DNA from: an uncultured Eubacteriales bacterium
Lineage (GTDB): Bacteria > Bacillota_A > Clostridia > Christensenellales > Aristaeellaceae
Direction: 5' to 3'
Assembly: GCA_902795555.1 (NCBI GenBank)
Contig: CADBLV010000033.1
Coordinates: forward strand, 1-6,549
Length of the DNA: 6,549 bases
Shown here: one piece after another, positions 1 through 5,904 of the stretch
Position numbering within the stretch: position 1 is the first letter of the stretch
Layout of the letters: each line of letters begins with the position of its first letter
Program-made: the position numbers and the translations under genes
The notes under the pieces: generated by a model
The model's database searches: none
The model's input: the letters and a program-made list of their open reading frames with translations, nothing else
What the model was told of the DNA's origin: nothing

Positions 1-93
1 CCGCAGCGGGCTGGGGGTGTTCTCCTCGAGGTTAACGCACCAGAAGCTGGATTTGCTTCGAATCAGCATCCGGTAGTACTTTTTGGCAGTCAT
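1..93 (-). CDS. Unidentified protein, N-terminal fragment (31 codons, continues past window start)
   Basis: The last gene of the cluster begins here and runs off the left edge, so only 31 residues are visible. The fragment starts MTAKKYYRMLIRSK and continues with a Ser/Phe/Trp-containing stretch and an acidic Glu-Glu-Asn segment. The basic start followed by hydrophobic residues is not a clear signal peptide. I chose the ATG at 93 because GAGGTGAGG (minus strand, 105-97) lies just upstream; an in-frame ATG at 114 has no ribosome binding site. It begins 26 bases after the ubiquitin-like gene and is probably co-transcribed with it. I do not recognise the family. By context a type VII-like component such as the FtsK/SpoIIIE ATPase would fit, but nothing in these residues shows it. 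Confidence 0.6.
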   Translation of the reverse strand, partial: MTAKKYYRMLIRSKSSFWCVNLEENTPSPLR

Positions 94-96
94 CTT

Positions 97-105
97 CCTC
101 ACCTC
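97..105 (-). promoter_or_regulatory. Ribosome binding site deciding the start at 93
   Basis: The minus strand reads GAGGTGAGG here. The GAGGTG part is about six bases from the ATG at 93. The alternative ATG at 114 lies upstream of this element and has no purine-rich site of its own, so 93 is preferred. Confidence 0.6.
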
Positions 106-119
106 TTCGCCCATCGTTT

Positions 120-371
120 TCAGCGGGGATCGAAATAGATTCTGGTTCCGTTGCTCATGCCCATTTCCTCCAGGGTCTCCTCCCCGGAAATCAGCATGAT
201 CGGATCCTCTGCCCGCAGGTACAGTTCATCCGGATTGCCGGTATTGATCGGCAACCGGTAGGCAGCAGCCAGCGCGGTCACCAGGTCGTTTCCGCTCAGC
301 GACATCGGCAGCTGCAGATCACAGCTGGTTCCCTTTTGCGTGTCATGGAATTCCACCATACAAAAATCCAT
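120..371 (-). CDS. YukD/EsaB-type ubiquitin-like protein (83 aa)
   Basis: This small soluble protein is predicted to adopt the beta-grasp (ubiquitin) fold of the YukD/EsaB family, small accessory proteins of type VII-like (WXG100) secretion loci in Firmicutes. Seen in the sequence: alternating hydrophobic strands at the N-terminus (VEF, LQL), a central helix-like segment around LVTALAAAYRLP, and a C-terminal stretch SGEETLEEMGMSNGTRIYF. That last stretch matches the usual 'tLeelGv.nGd.l.f' ending of ubiquitin-like domains. The length of about 80 residues is normal for the family. There is no C-terminal Gly-Gly, so conjugation is not expected. The frame is open further up (ATG at 389, TTG at 392), but only the ATG at 371 has a well-spaced ribosome binding site. 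It follows the FHA gene by 17 bases. Family assignment is by pattern and context; another ubiquitin-like family remains possible. Confidence 0.75.
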   Translation of the reverse strand: MDFCMVEFHDTQKGTSCDLQLPMSLSGNDLVTALAAAYRLPINTGNPDELYLRAEDPIMLISGEETLEEMGMSNGTRIYFDPR

Positions 372-380
372 TCGTCGATC

Positions 381-387
381 CCTCCCC
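381..387 (-). promoter_or_regulatory. Ribosome binding site deciding the start at 371
   Basis: The minus strand reads GGGGAGG, nine bases before the ATG at 371. The site lies downstream of or within the alternative starts at 392 (TTG) and 389 (ATG), which have no such element. This supports the 83-residue form of the ubiquitin-like protein over the 89/90-residue forms. Confidence 0.65.
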
Positions 388-388
388 A

Positions 389-2158
389 TCAATACGCGTC
401 AGAGCCGACCCGGAAGTCATACTTTCCGGCCAGGATCACATGATCTCCCAGCTTCAGCGGATAGGCTACGTTCGGTTCCATCTTCTCCCCGTTCAGGTGT
501 GTCCCGTTCTTGCTGTCCAGATCGGTGATAAAGTACTCCTCATGCCCGGAAGTACGAACGCAGGAGATTTTACAGTGCCTGCGGCTGACGCCGCGCTGAT
601 TCACCGGCACCCTGCACACATTGGGATCCGACCCGATAATCTGGTCGTTTTCCCGGATGATGACTTCCTGCCTTGTGGCCAGGTTCTGACTGATCAGCCG
701 AAGGCGGACCGTGAACACATCTTCCACATCCGGCGCCGTGGGCGGGGTTTTCCCCGGCTCGGGCTTCTTCGGCCAGGAAAGAGTCAGATAGCCCCGGCTG
801 AGCAGGAAGGTGATCAGCACAGCAGCCAGCAGGATCACAACGATGAGCGCTGCGCTGCTCAGAAACGCGCCGGCGATAATCCCCAGGAAAACCGCGACGG
901 CCACAATGCCCGCCAGCTTGATCATATTCTGCCAGAAGAAGCTTTTGCGCTCCTCGTAAGTTTGGGGACGCCGGGCGGGTTCCGGTTTAGCCTTCTTCTT
1001 TTTCTCCGGTTTTTCCGGTTTGGACTTCCTGTCCTTCTCTTTTTTCTCTTCCCTCTCGGGATTTCCGCCTTCTGTTCCGGAAGGCGTCGGAGCATTCATA
1101 TCCCTGCGGCCGGCGGCAGGCTGCTGACCTTCCACGACGGTCATCTCGTCAGGGCTGGAAGCCTGATAGGAGGACGGGGATGGAAATTCCGCAACTGTCG
1201 CCTCGTTGGCACTTCCCGGCCCGATGCTTCCGAAACCGGGCGTTTCTTCAACCATCGTTTGCTCATTGATCCCGAAATGGATGGAAGAATCCATACGGAG
1301 CTGGGGGGATGGCTCCGACATCACCGGTTCGGCCGTCGTCCGCGGTGCAGGCTGGGCCGGCTGCGGAACGGCCGGGCCGGACATCGGCACGAAAGGCGCG
1401 GACGCTTGAGAAAAGGGATTGCCGCCGTTCATCGGGGTGAAAACCGGCTGATTGGAGAAGGCCGGTTGATCGGAGGCCGGAGCGGAAGTCGCCGGTTGAT
1501 CGGCTGAATGCACGGGATTAAAGGCCGCAGGCTGTGGCACCTCCGGCTGAACGCCTGCCTGAGGCGCTTTCACCGGCGATTCAACCGGTACCTGTGAAAC
1601 AGGATTGACCTGAGATGTGGATGTCGCCGGCTGTGCCTCGTTCATTTTCCTGAGCCGGCCCTGAATGGCCTGAACGGAACAATAAGGGTTCGCCAGGAGG
1701 CTGTTCAGCTCTTCCAGGCCCTGCCGTTCCGCTGCCAGCTGTTTGATCTGCAGAAGCACGCTTCGGGTAGCATTAGCCTTTTCCCGGGCATCGGGCTGGG
1801 TACAGAGGCAGATCAGTTTCACATCGCCTTCGGACAGCATCACCCGATCCATGGCGGTCATGATCTGCCCGATGTCCAGCCCGTATTCAGGAAGGCTCAG
1901 AAGGCAGTCGGTCAGCGTCTCCAGAGACCGGAGGAACGCTTCGTCCGTCATGCTGTCAGCGGCTTCATTGACGGAGGTCATGCCGGAAAGGTTGTAACGC
2001 AGCTCAATGATTTCTCCCTGCTCCGTCGCTTCCGGAAACAGCAGGAACCCGATGTCTTTTCTGGCCTTCAGGTTTTCCGAAAGATTGCGGTCAAACAGCT
2101 CCTGTTTCATTTTCACTGCAAGGCCGTCCGGCGTCCGCTGCTGCTCAAATCGCTCCAT
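389..2158 (-). CDS. Membrane FHA-domain protein with N-terminal DUF6382-like domain (589 aa)
   Basis: A predicted cytoplasmic phospho-Thr reader anchored in the membrane. Residues about 1-172 form a folded domain that I match, by pattern only, to DUF6382, which commonly occurs fused to FHA domains in Clostridia. It has an ELRYNLSG-like strand and then LDIGQIMTAMDRVMLSEGDVKLICL, somewhat reminiscent of a degenerate kinase C-lobe as in EssB/YukC. Residues 175-365 are a Pro/Gln/Ala/Ser-rich, probably disordered linker with three similar Thr motifs (T301, T321, T340). Residues 366-397 are strongly basic (Lys/Glu/Arg). Two hydrophobic segments at about 413-434 and 436-454 form a likely hairpin that returns the C-terminus to the cytoplasm. 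The FHA domain at about 483-585 keeps VSRRH (524-528) and DLDSKNGTHLNG (546-557), but the usual early Gly-Arg is Gly-Ser (509-510). The start has GGGAGG eight bases upstream. It lies between the VWA-FHA gene (32-base gap) and the ubiquitin-like gene. Confidence 0.85.
   Translation of the reverse strand: MERFEQQRTPDGLAVKMKQELFDRNLSENLKARKDIGFLLFPEATEQGEIIELRYNLSGMTSVNEAADSMTDEAFLRSLETLTDCLLSLPEYGLDIGQIMTAMDRVMLSEGDVKLICLCTQPDAREKANATRSVLLQIKQLAAERQGLEELNSLLANPYCSVQAIQGRLRKMNEAQPATSTSQVNPVSQVPVESPVKAPQAGVQPEVPQPAAFNPVHSADQPATSAPASDQPAFSNQPVFTPMNGGNPFSQASAPFVPMSGPAVPQPAQPAPRTTAEPVMSEPSPQLRMDSSIHFGINEQTMVEETPGFGSIGPGSANEATVAEFPSPSSYQASSPDEMTVVEGQQPAAGRRDMNAPTPSGTEGGNPEREEKKEKDRKSKPEKPEKKKKAKPEPARRPQTYEERKSFFWQNMIKLAGIVAVAVFLGIIAGAFLSSAALIVVILLAAVLITFLLSRGYLTLSWPKKPEPGKTPPTAPDVEDVFTVRLRLISQNLATRQEVIIRENDQIIGSDPNVCRVPVNQRGVSRRHCKISCVRTSGHEEYFITDLDSKNGTHLNGEKMEPNVAYPLKLGDHVILAGKYDFRVGSDAY
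1130..1267 (-). other. Cluster of three similar Thr motifs, candidate phospho-Thr sites
   Basis: Within the disordered linker of the 589-residue FHA protein, three short segments resemble each other: NEQTMVEE (T301), NEATVAEF (T321) and DEMTVVEG (T340). Each has an acidic or Asn residue, Glu, one variable residue, Thr, a hydrophobic residue, and Glu at +3. Similar motifs occur next to the FHA domain of the neighbouring VWA protein. Regularly repeated Thr motifs near FHA domains are known as kinase targets and FHA ligands in other systems (for example the ETTS-type motif of GarA/OdhI). The phospho-site role here is inferred. Confidence 0.45.
1461..1503. repeat. Short direct repeat in the Pro-rich linker coding region
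   Basis: The 13-mer GCCGGTTGATCGG occurs at 1461-1473 and again at 1491-1503 on the + strand, 30 bases apart and therefore in the same reading frame. It encodes the repeated SDQPA/ADQPA-type unit of the disordered linker, so it looks like ordinary low-complexity expansion of a linker rather than a regulatory site. Confidence 0.6.
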
Positions 2159-2166
2159 GATTCATT

Positions 2167-2172
2167 CCTCCC
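2167..2172 (-). promoter_or_regulatory. Ribosome binding site of the 589-aa FHA gene
   Basis: The minus strand reads GGGAGG, eight bases before the ATG at 2158. It lies in the 32-base gap after the VWA-FHA gene and sets the start of the 589-residue protein. No terminator-like inverted repeat is seen in this gap. Confidence 0.7.
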
Positions 2173-2190
2173 TTCTCCTGCCGGCTTGCT

Positions 2191-4908
2191 TTACATCTGC
2201 ACCTTAATGATATGATTGCTGATATGAATCGTGGTCCCGCTCTGGATCCGAACCTCTTCCCCATGCAGCGTCCGTCCGTCCACTACCGATCCGGCCTTGG
2301 ACATATCCGCGTAGTAAACCTCGCCGTTCCGATAGACGAATTGTCCGTGCGTTCTGGAGATCCTCATATCATCCTTGTTGGTTCGGATATCCGCATCCGT
2401 TCCGCGGCCGATGATCAGCGGGATGCCTTCATTCAGTTCATAGGCCTTGTCCGCGCTGGTCCCGTTGTAATCGATGCGGAGGGTAATATTCTGGCTGTCT
2501 CCCACCACGGTTTTCGACAGGTCATCGTCATCGTCCGACAAATCCACTGTCCGTTCGTTGCTGTCATAATCCATCGGAATGGAGGAGGAACCGGAAATCG
2601 GAGCACCCGGAATCGAGGAAGCGTTCTCCTGGGTGTCCGGAGCTTTTTTCTTTGAGGATTTGATCAGCAAGATGATCACCACAATGGCAACCACCGCCAG
2701 CACGGCGATCGCGGCCACAAGGGCCCAGGTGGGAACAATATATCCGGCGATCTCGGTTTCACCCATCATCCGGATCTTGACCCGCTCCAGCAGGGGGCGT
2801 TGTTCATTGGGCTTCGCGGAAGAACCTGTCACCATCTCCTGCAGTTCCACGCTGGCACCAACCTGCCGCTCAATTCCCATCACATCGCAGAACCGATCCT
2901 GCGCCGCCTGGGTCGCCTCATCATATTTTCCGGGTTCAAAAGGACGGCCCTCGAAATAACCGAGCTCGTTCAGTCTGGCCTGATATTCCCCGACCATGGG
3001 ATCCGTCGTGTCCGGATCAAAGGGATGGGCGGATGGAACGGGCGTGGGAGAAGGAGGCGCGGTAACGGCCGGCTTGGCCTTGTCGCTGATCAGCAGGTCA
3101 TACGCTTCCTCCGTCAGGCCGGCGCCGGCGTCCGGAAGTCCGTTCTTCCTGCAAAAGCTGATCACGGCCTGATGCGTCATCGCGTCATATTTTCCGGCTT
3201 CATAACTGCCGGTCAGATATTTCAGCTCCGCCAGGGCATTCTGCACCTGAATCACGGTGGTCTCGTTGTTGGCCGCGGAATTATATTGCAGCTTCAGCCC
3301 GGGTGCCAGGGTAGGAACAGGGGTCGGCGTAACGACCGGTTCAGGAGTAGGTGTAGGCGTAGGCGTAACAGCCGGCTTGGCCTTGTCGCTGATCAGCAGC
3401 GCGTAGGCTTCTTCCGTCAGGCCCTCGTCAGGGTTCGGCAGGCCGTTCTTCTTGCAGAAGCTGATCACCGCCTGATGCGTCAAAGCGTCATATTGGGCGG
3501 GCTCATAATTACCGTTCAGATATTTCAGTTCCACCAGTGCATTCTGCACCTGCATCACGGTCGTCGGGTTATTGGCCGCGGAATTATACTGCAGCTTCAG
3601 CCCGGGAATCAGCGTCGGAACAGGTGTCGGCGTCACCTCGACCACCGGTTCCGGCGTGGGGGTCTGCTTAGCCTTGAAGTTTCCGGAGCTGATCGTGTTC
3701 CAGGCTTCCCGACTGACGCCTTCATTCATGTTTCGGCAGTTATTTTCCACGCAGAAATCAAAGATCGCCTGTTTGGTTTCCTTGTCCAGCTCGCCGCTTC
3801 TCACCGCCAGATATCCGCTTTTGTTCAAAGCGGACTGGATCGTGTTCAGGTCTGCGGGTCGCTCAGTCAGCTCTTCCCAGGTAAACTGGAGATCGGCGCT
3901 GCGCTGCACCGGCGTGGGAGTGGGCGTCGGAATCGCGGCCCGATTGATCCGAACGGAAGACTGGGTGGATATCTTCTTGTCTTCCCCATCGTACATCATG
4001 TCGACGCTGAATTCCTGATCGGCGCCGCCGGAAAGGGGAATGATATCCACCGTCGCGCAAAGGATACTCTGAATTTCCTTGTTGGCCTGCGCGCCGTAGG
4101 CGGAACCGGCAGCCACCGTACCGATTCCGTAATAACTTCCGCCGTTCTGGTTCTTCAGACGGTTCAGGCCCTCCCGGGTTTTAACCGCGCTGTTCTTGAT
4201 GCGGCTGTCGCCGGATTCCTTGTCACCGATCGCCACAAACGCGTAGACCGGCGTGTCCTTGCAGTTTCCGAAAACGGAAAGAACATTGTCAGCGCTCTTG
4301 CCGGTTCCATTGTCCACCGCGTCGGTGAAGATCAGAACGACCTTGATCGGCTTGGCCATTTCACTTTGCTGGGCGGCCAGTTCACCGGCCATGTTAATGC
4401 CGTCCCAGAGGGGAGCCTGAATATCAGCCCAGTGTTTCTCTCCCTTGGTTTGAAAGGTAATCCCGTTGGCATATTCCCGGGCCTTCTCGCTGGTCATATA
4501 TCCTCGACTGTCCACGGCCTTATTGTTCATGGTGATGAAGTAGGCATTATCCTGGCTTCGCATCCCGTTAACCACTGCGGACAGGGCTGCGGAAACGTAG
4601 TCATTGCTGGTTTGAGAATAAGCACAGCTGCAGTCCACCACAAAGATATAGGAAATTCCTTCCGCGTTGGTCAGATTGAGAACGTTGTTCAGGATCACGC
4701 TGTTGTCCACCCGGAAACTCAGCTTATCCTTGTTTACCATCACCAGGTCGTTGTTCGCGTCCGCCGCCTGGAAATAGACATCCATCGTGCCAACCGGTTC
4801 GCTGGCGAACATGCCCAGGATCCAGATTCTGGAGGCATCCGCCAATGCTCCAAATACGCACCCGATTGCCAGCATCAGCGCAATTCCCAGCGAAATCAGT
4901 CTCTTCAT
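2191..4908 (-). CDS. Exported VWA and peptidoglycan-binding-like protein with transmembrane helix and cytoplasmic FHA domain (905 aa)
   Basis: A single-pass membrane protein that appears to join an outside sensing or adhesion part to an inside phospho-Thr reader. Residues 1-23 are a signal peptide (MKRLISL, a hydrophobic core, ALA cleavage site). A von Willebrand A domain spans about 85-290 with IFVVDCSCA (MIDAS-like, last Ser replaced by Ala) and VVLIFTDAVDN. Four peptidoglycan-binding-like modules lie at about 351-409, 446-508, 546-610 and 636-696, separated by Thr-Pro linkers. A transmembrane helix at about 723-750 is followed by Lys residues, so the C-terminus should be cytoplasmic. A Ser/Asp-rich tail with NERTVDLS and LSKTVVGD precedes an FHA domain (about 808-905) that has Gly-Arg at 834-835 and SRTHG at 851-855 but lacks the usual Asn-Gly-Thr. 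The ATG at 4908 is chosen for its GGAGGAG seven bases upstream; the frame is open to an ATG at 4956, which would add 16 residues. No named family with this full order is known to me. Confidence 0.85.
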   Translation of the reverse strand: MKRLISLGIALMLAIGCVFGALADASRIWILGMFASEPVGTMDVYFQAADANNDLVMVNKDKLSFRVDNSVILNNVLNLTNAEGISYIFVVDCSCAYSQTSNDYVSAALSAVVNGMRSQDNAYFITMNNKAVDSRGYMTSEKAREYANGITFQTKGEKHWADIQAPLWDGINMAGELAAQQSEMAKPIKVVLIFTDAVDNGTGKSADNVLSVFGNCKDTPVYAFVAIGDKESGDSRIKNSAVKTREGLNRLKNQNGGSYYGIGTVAAGSAYGAQANKEIQSILCATVDIIPLSGGADQEFSVDMMYDGEDKKISTQSSVRINRAAIPTPTPTPVQRSADLQFTWEELTERPADLNTIQSALNKSGYLAVRSGELDKETKQAIFDFCVENNCRNMNEGVSREAWNTISSGNFKAKQTPTPEPVVEVTPTPVPTLIPGLKLQYNSAANNPTTVMQVQNALVELKYLNGNYEPAQYDALTHQAVISFCKKNGLPNPDEGLTEEAYALLISDKAKPAVTPTPTPTPEPVVTPTPVPTLAPGLKLQYNSAANNETTVIQVQNALAELKYLTGSYEAGKYDAMTHQAVISFCRKNGLPDAGAGLTEEAYDLLISDKAKPAVTAPPSPTPVPSAHPFDPDTTDPMVGEYQARLNELGYFEGRPFEPGKYDEATQAAQDRFCDVMGIERQVGASVELQEMVTGSSAKPNEQRPLLERVKIRMMGETEIAGYIVPTWALVAAIAVLAVVAIVVIILLIKSSKKKAPDTQENASSIPGAPISGSSSIPMDYDSNERTVDLSDDDDDLSKTVVGDSQNITLRIDYNGTSADKAYELNEGIPLIIGRGTDADIRTNKDDMRISRTHGQFVYRNGEVYYADMSKAGSVVDGRTLHGEEVRIQSGTTIHISNHIIKVQM
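2491..2559 (-). other. Two Thr motifs in the acidic juxtamembrane tail, candidate phospho-Thr sites
   Basis: Just before the FHA domain of the VWA protein the tail contains NERTVDLS (T787) and LSKTVVGD (T800), separated by a run of Asp. The first closely matches the NE-x-T-[VM] motifs in the neighbouring FHA protein. Their position on the cytoplasmic side, directly next to an FHA domain, suggests phosphorylation and intra- or intermolecular FHA binding. That role is inferred, not shown. Confidence 0.4.
3064..3354 (-). repeat. Tandem coding repeat, copy 2 (linker plus peptidoglycan-binding-like module)
   Basis: This is the second copy of a 97-99 residue unit inside the VWA-FHA protein. It begins with TPTPEPVV and ends with LISDKAKPAV. 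By hand alignment it differs from copy 1 (3367-3663) at 16 of 97 aligned residues plus a two-residue gap. Both copies contain LKLQYNSAANN and THQAVISFC. The DNA is also similar (for example GGCTTGGCCTTGTCGCTGAT on the + strand in both), indicating a fairly recent internal duplication. Confidence 0.85.
3367..3663 (-). repeat. Tandem coding repeat, copy 1 (linker plus peptidoglycan-binding-like module)
   Basis: This is the first copy of the duplicated unit described at 3064-3354. A short TPTP-type spacer lies between the copies. Relative to copy 2 it has an extra Glu-Val in the Pro-rich linker. The first and fourth modules of the protein, on either side, share the module pattern but are much more diverged, so only these two are close duplicates. 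Confidence 0.85.
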
Positions 4909-4915
4909 TCTTCTT

Positions 4916-4922
4916 CTCCTCC
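4916..4922 (-). promoter_or_regulatory. Ribosome binding site deciding the start at 4908
   Basis: The minus strand reads GGAGGAG, seven bases before the ATG at 4908. It directly precedes a protein start (MKRLISLGIAL) that is a textbook signal peptide. Upstream in-frame ATGs at 4956, 4947 and 4929 have weaker or no sites and would put a long, very basic extension before the signal peptide. Confidence 0.7.
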
Positions 4923-4977
4923 ATCCCATTTGGTGATCCGCTTTCATGTTCACCATGATTTCAGTCTCCGGTATTCA

Positions 4978-5865
4978 TCATCGCTCTGTTGGGGAATCTT
5001 CTTCCTCTTCCTCATTGATCCCGGGCAGTTCCCTTTCCATAGGTCCCGGCGGAAACTCACCGCTGATATCCCCGACGATGATCGTTGTGTTGTCCTTTCC
5101 GCTCATTTCCAGCGCTTCCGCCATCAGCGCCCGGGCGGTATCCATCGGCGTTTGGCCCCCGGAAAGGATTTCCTCCAGCCTTTCAAAGCTCATCAGATCG
5201 CTCAGACCGTCCGAGCAAAGGAGAAAACGATCCTGATCCATCAGCTGAACCGTTTCGTAATGGACGTAATCCTCCCCGATCTTCTCTTTGGGCATACCCA
5301 TGTAATGGTTGATGGCATTAGCCTGAGGATGCTTGCGCATCTGCTCCCTGGTCAGTTCTCCCCGAAGCATCATCTGAAAAACCCGGGAATGGTCCTTGCT
5401 GATCTGACACAGTTTTCCCCGGCGGAGTAAATACAGCCGGCTGTCTCCGATGTTGGCGACATATCCTCTGGATCCCGCCAGGTACAGCAGCACCATGGTG
5501 GTTCCTTCTTTTTGTTCTTTCTTTGTTTTTTCCGCGTCCGCCAGGATTTCCTCTGTGGCTTTCATGGCGTAATCGCTGACGGCTTTCTGAAAACGCCCTT
5601 CCTCGATGGGCCTGAAAAGATCCCGTATGTTCCGGATTCCGATATAGGCAGCCCGCTCTCCGCCTTCCAATCCGCCCATGCCGTCACAGATGGCGAACAG
5701 ATGATAAGGCGCGGTACGGCTGAGACGGGTGCAGGCGCCCTGATTAACCTCATCCGGTGTCATTAGCTCCCCGTCGAAGAAAAAATTATCCTCGTTGTTG
5801 GAACGGATATTTCCCGTCTGGCTGATTACAGCCGCATTGACCGTGATCCTGTTCTCCGCTGACAT
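4978..5865 (-). CDS. PP2C-family Ser/Thr protein phosphatase (295 aa)
   Basis: A metal-dependent phosphatase that removes phosphate from phospho-Ser/Thr in the cytoplasm, as PrpC and Stp1 do opposite PrkC/Stk1 kinases in Firmicutes. All the PP2C motifs are visible: GNIRSNNEDN (18-27), the metal-binding CDGMGG (60-65), GTT (121-123), ANIGDSRLYLLR (137-148), KDHS (157-160), CSDGLSD (217-223) and GKDNTT (256-261). The expected Asp residues are D26, D61, D219 and D258. The catalytic domain ends near residue 268, and a tail rich in Pro and then Glu follows. This makes the protein longer than the usual 240-255 residues. There is no membrane segment. GGAGG lies seven bases before the ATG. It sits 39 bases after the kinase-like gene and before two FHA proteins, which points to erasing the phospho-Thr marks those FHA domains read. 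Confidence 0.95.
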   Translation of the reverse strand: MSAENRITVNAAVISQTGNIRSNNEDNFFFDGELMTPDEVNQGACTRLSRTAPYHLFAICDGMGGLEGGERAAYIGIRNIRDLFRPIEEGRFQKAVSDYAMKATEEILADAEKTKKEQKEGTTMVLLYLAGSRGYVANIGDSRLYLLRRGKLCQISKDHSRVFQMMLRGELTREQMRKHPQANAINHYMGMPKEKIGEDYVHYETVQLMDQDRFLLCSDGLSDLMSFERLEEILSGGQTPMDTARALMAEALEMSGKDNTTIIVGDISGEFPPGPMERELPGINEEEEEDSPTER

Positions 5866-5872
5866 TGGGCCG

Positions 5873-5877
5873 CCTCC
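5873..5877 (-). promoter_or_regulatory. Ribosome binding site of the PP2C gene
   Basis: The minus strand reads GGAGG, seven bases before the ATG at 5865. It lies in the 39-base gap after the kinase-like gene. No hairpin followed by a T run is seen in that gap, so transcription likely reads through. Confidence 0.7.
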
Positions 5878-5904
5878 GTTCCTTTCCGTATGGTTGCGTT
5901 GGAT

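Noticed and set aside
440..1507. Open frame on the + strand (355 codons) antisense to the 589-residue FHA gene
   Set aside because: It is fully opposite a gene with clear FHA and membrane segments. The translation is Arg/Gly/His-rich low complexity, typical of a shadow of a Pro-rich, GC-rich coding strand.
3031..3930. Repeated G/T-rich (+ strand) stretches resembling a short-repeat array
   Set aside because: They are the codons of Thr-Pro linkers (TPTPTP) between protein modules, in frame within one gene, with no constant repeat-spacer structure as in CRISPR.
4831..4908. Lipoprotein signal (Cys in the hydrophobic core of the VWA-FHA signal peptide)
   Set aside because: The residues before the Cys read LAIGC, which does not fit the lipobox (Leu at -3, small residue at -2). 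A signal peptidase I site ALA follows a few residues later, and the protein already has a transmembrane anchor.
4909..4956. Upstream in-frame start (ATG at 4956) for the VWA-FHA protein
   Set aside because: It would add a very basic 16-residue extension before the signal peptide. The ATG at 4908 has a strong GGAGGAG at the right distance and begins a normal signal peptide. The longer form is not excluded.
2800..5430. Very long open frame on the + strand (876 codons) antisense to the VWA-FHA and PP2C genes
   Set aside because: It overlaps two well-supported genes and crosses the gap between them. Its translation is rich in Arg, His and Ile with no recognisable domain or repeat logic of its own, and no convincing start site is seen. 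It is explained by the codon bias of the opposite strand.
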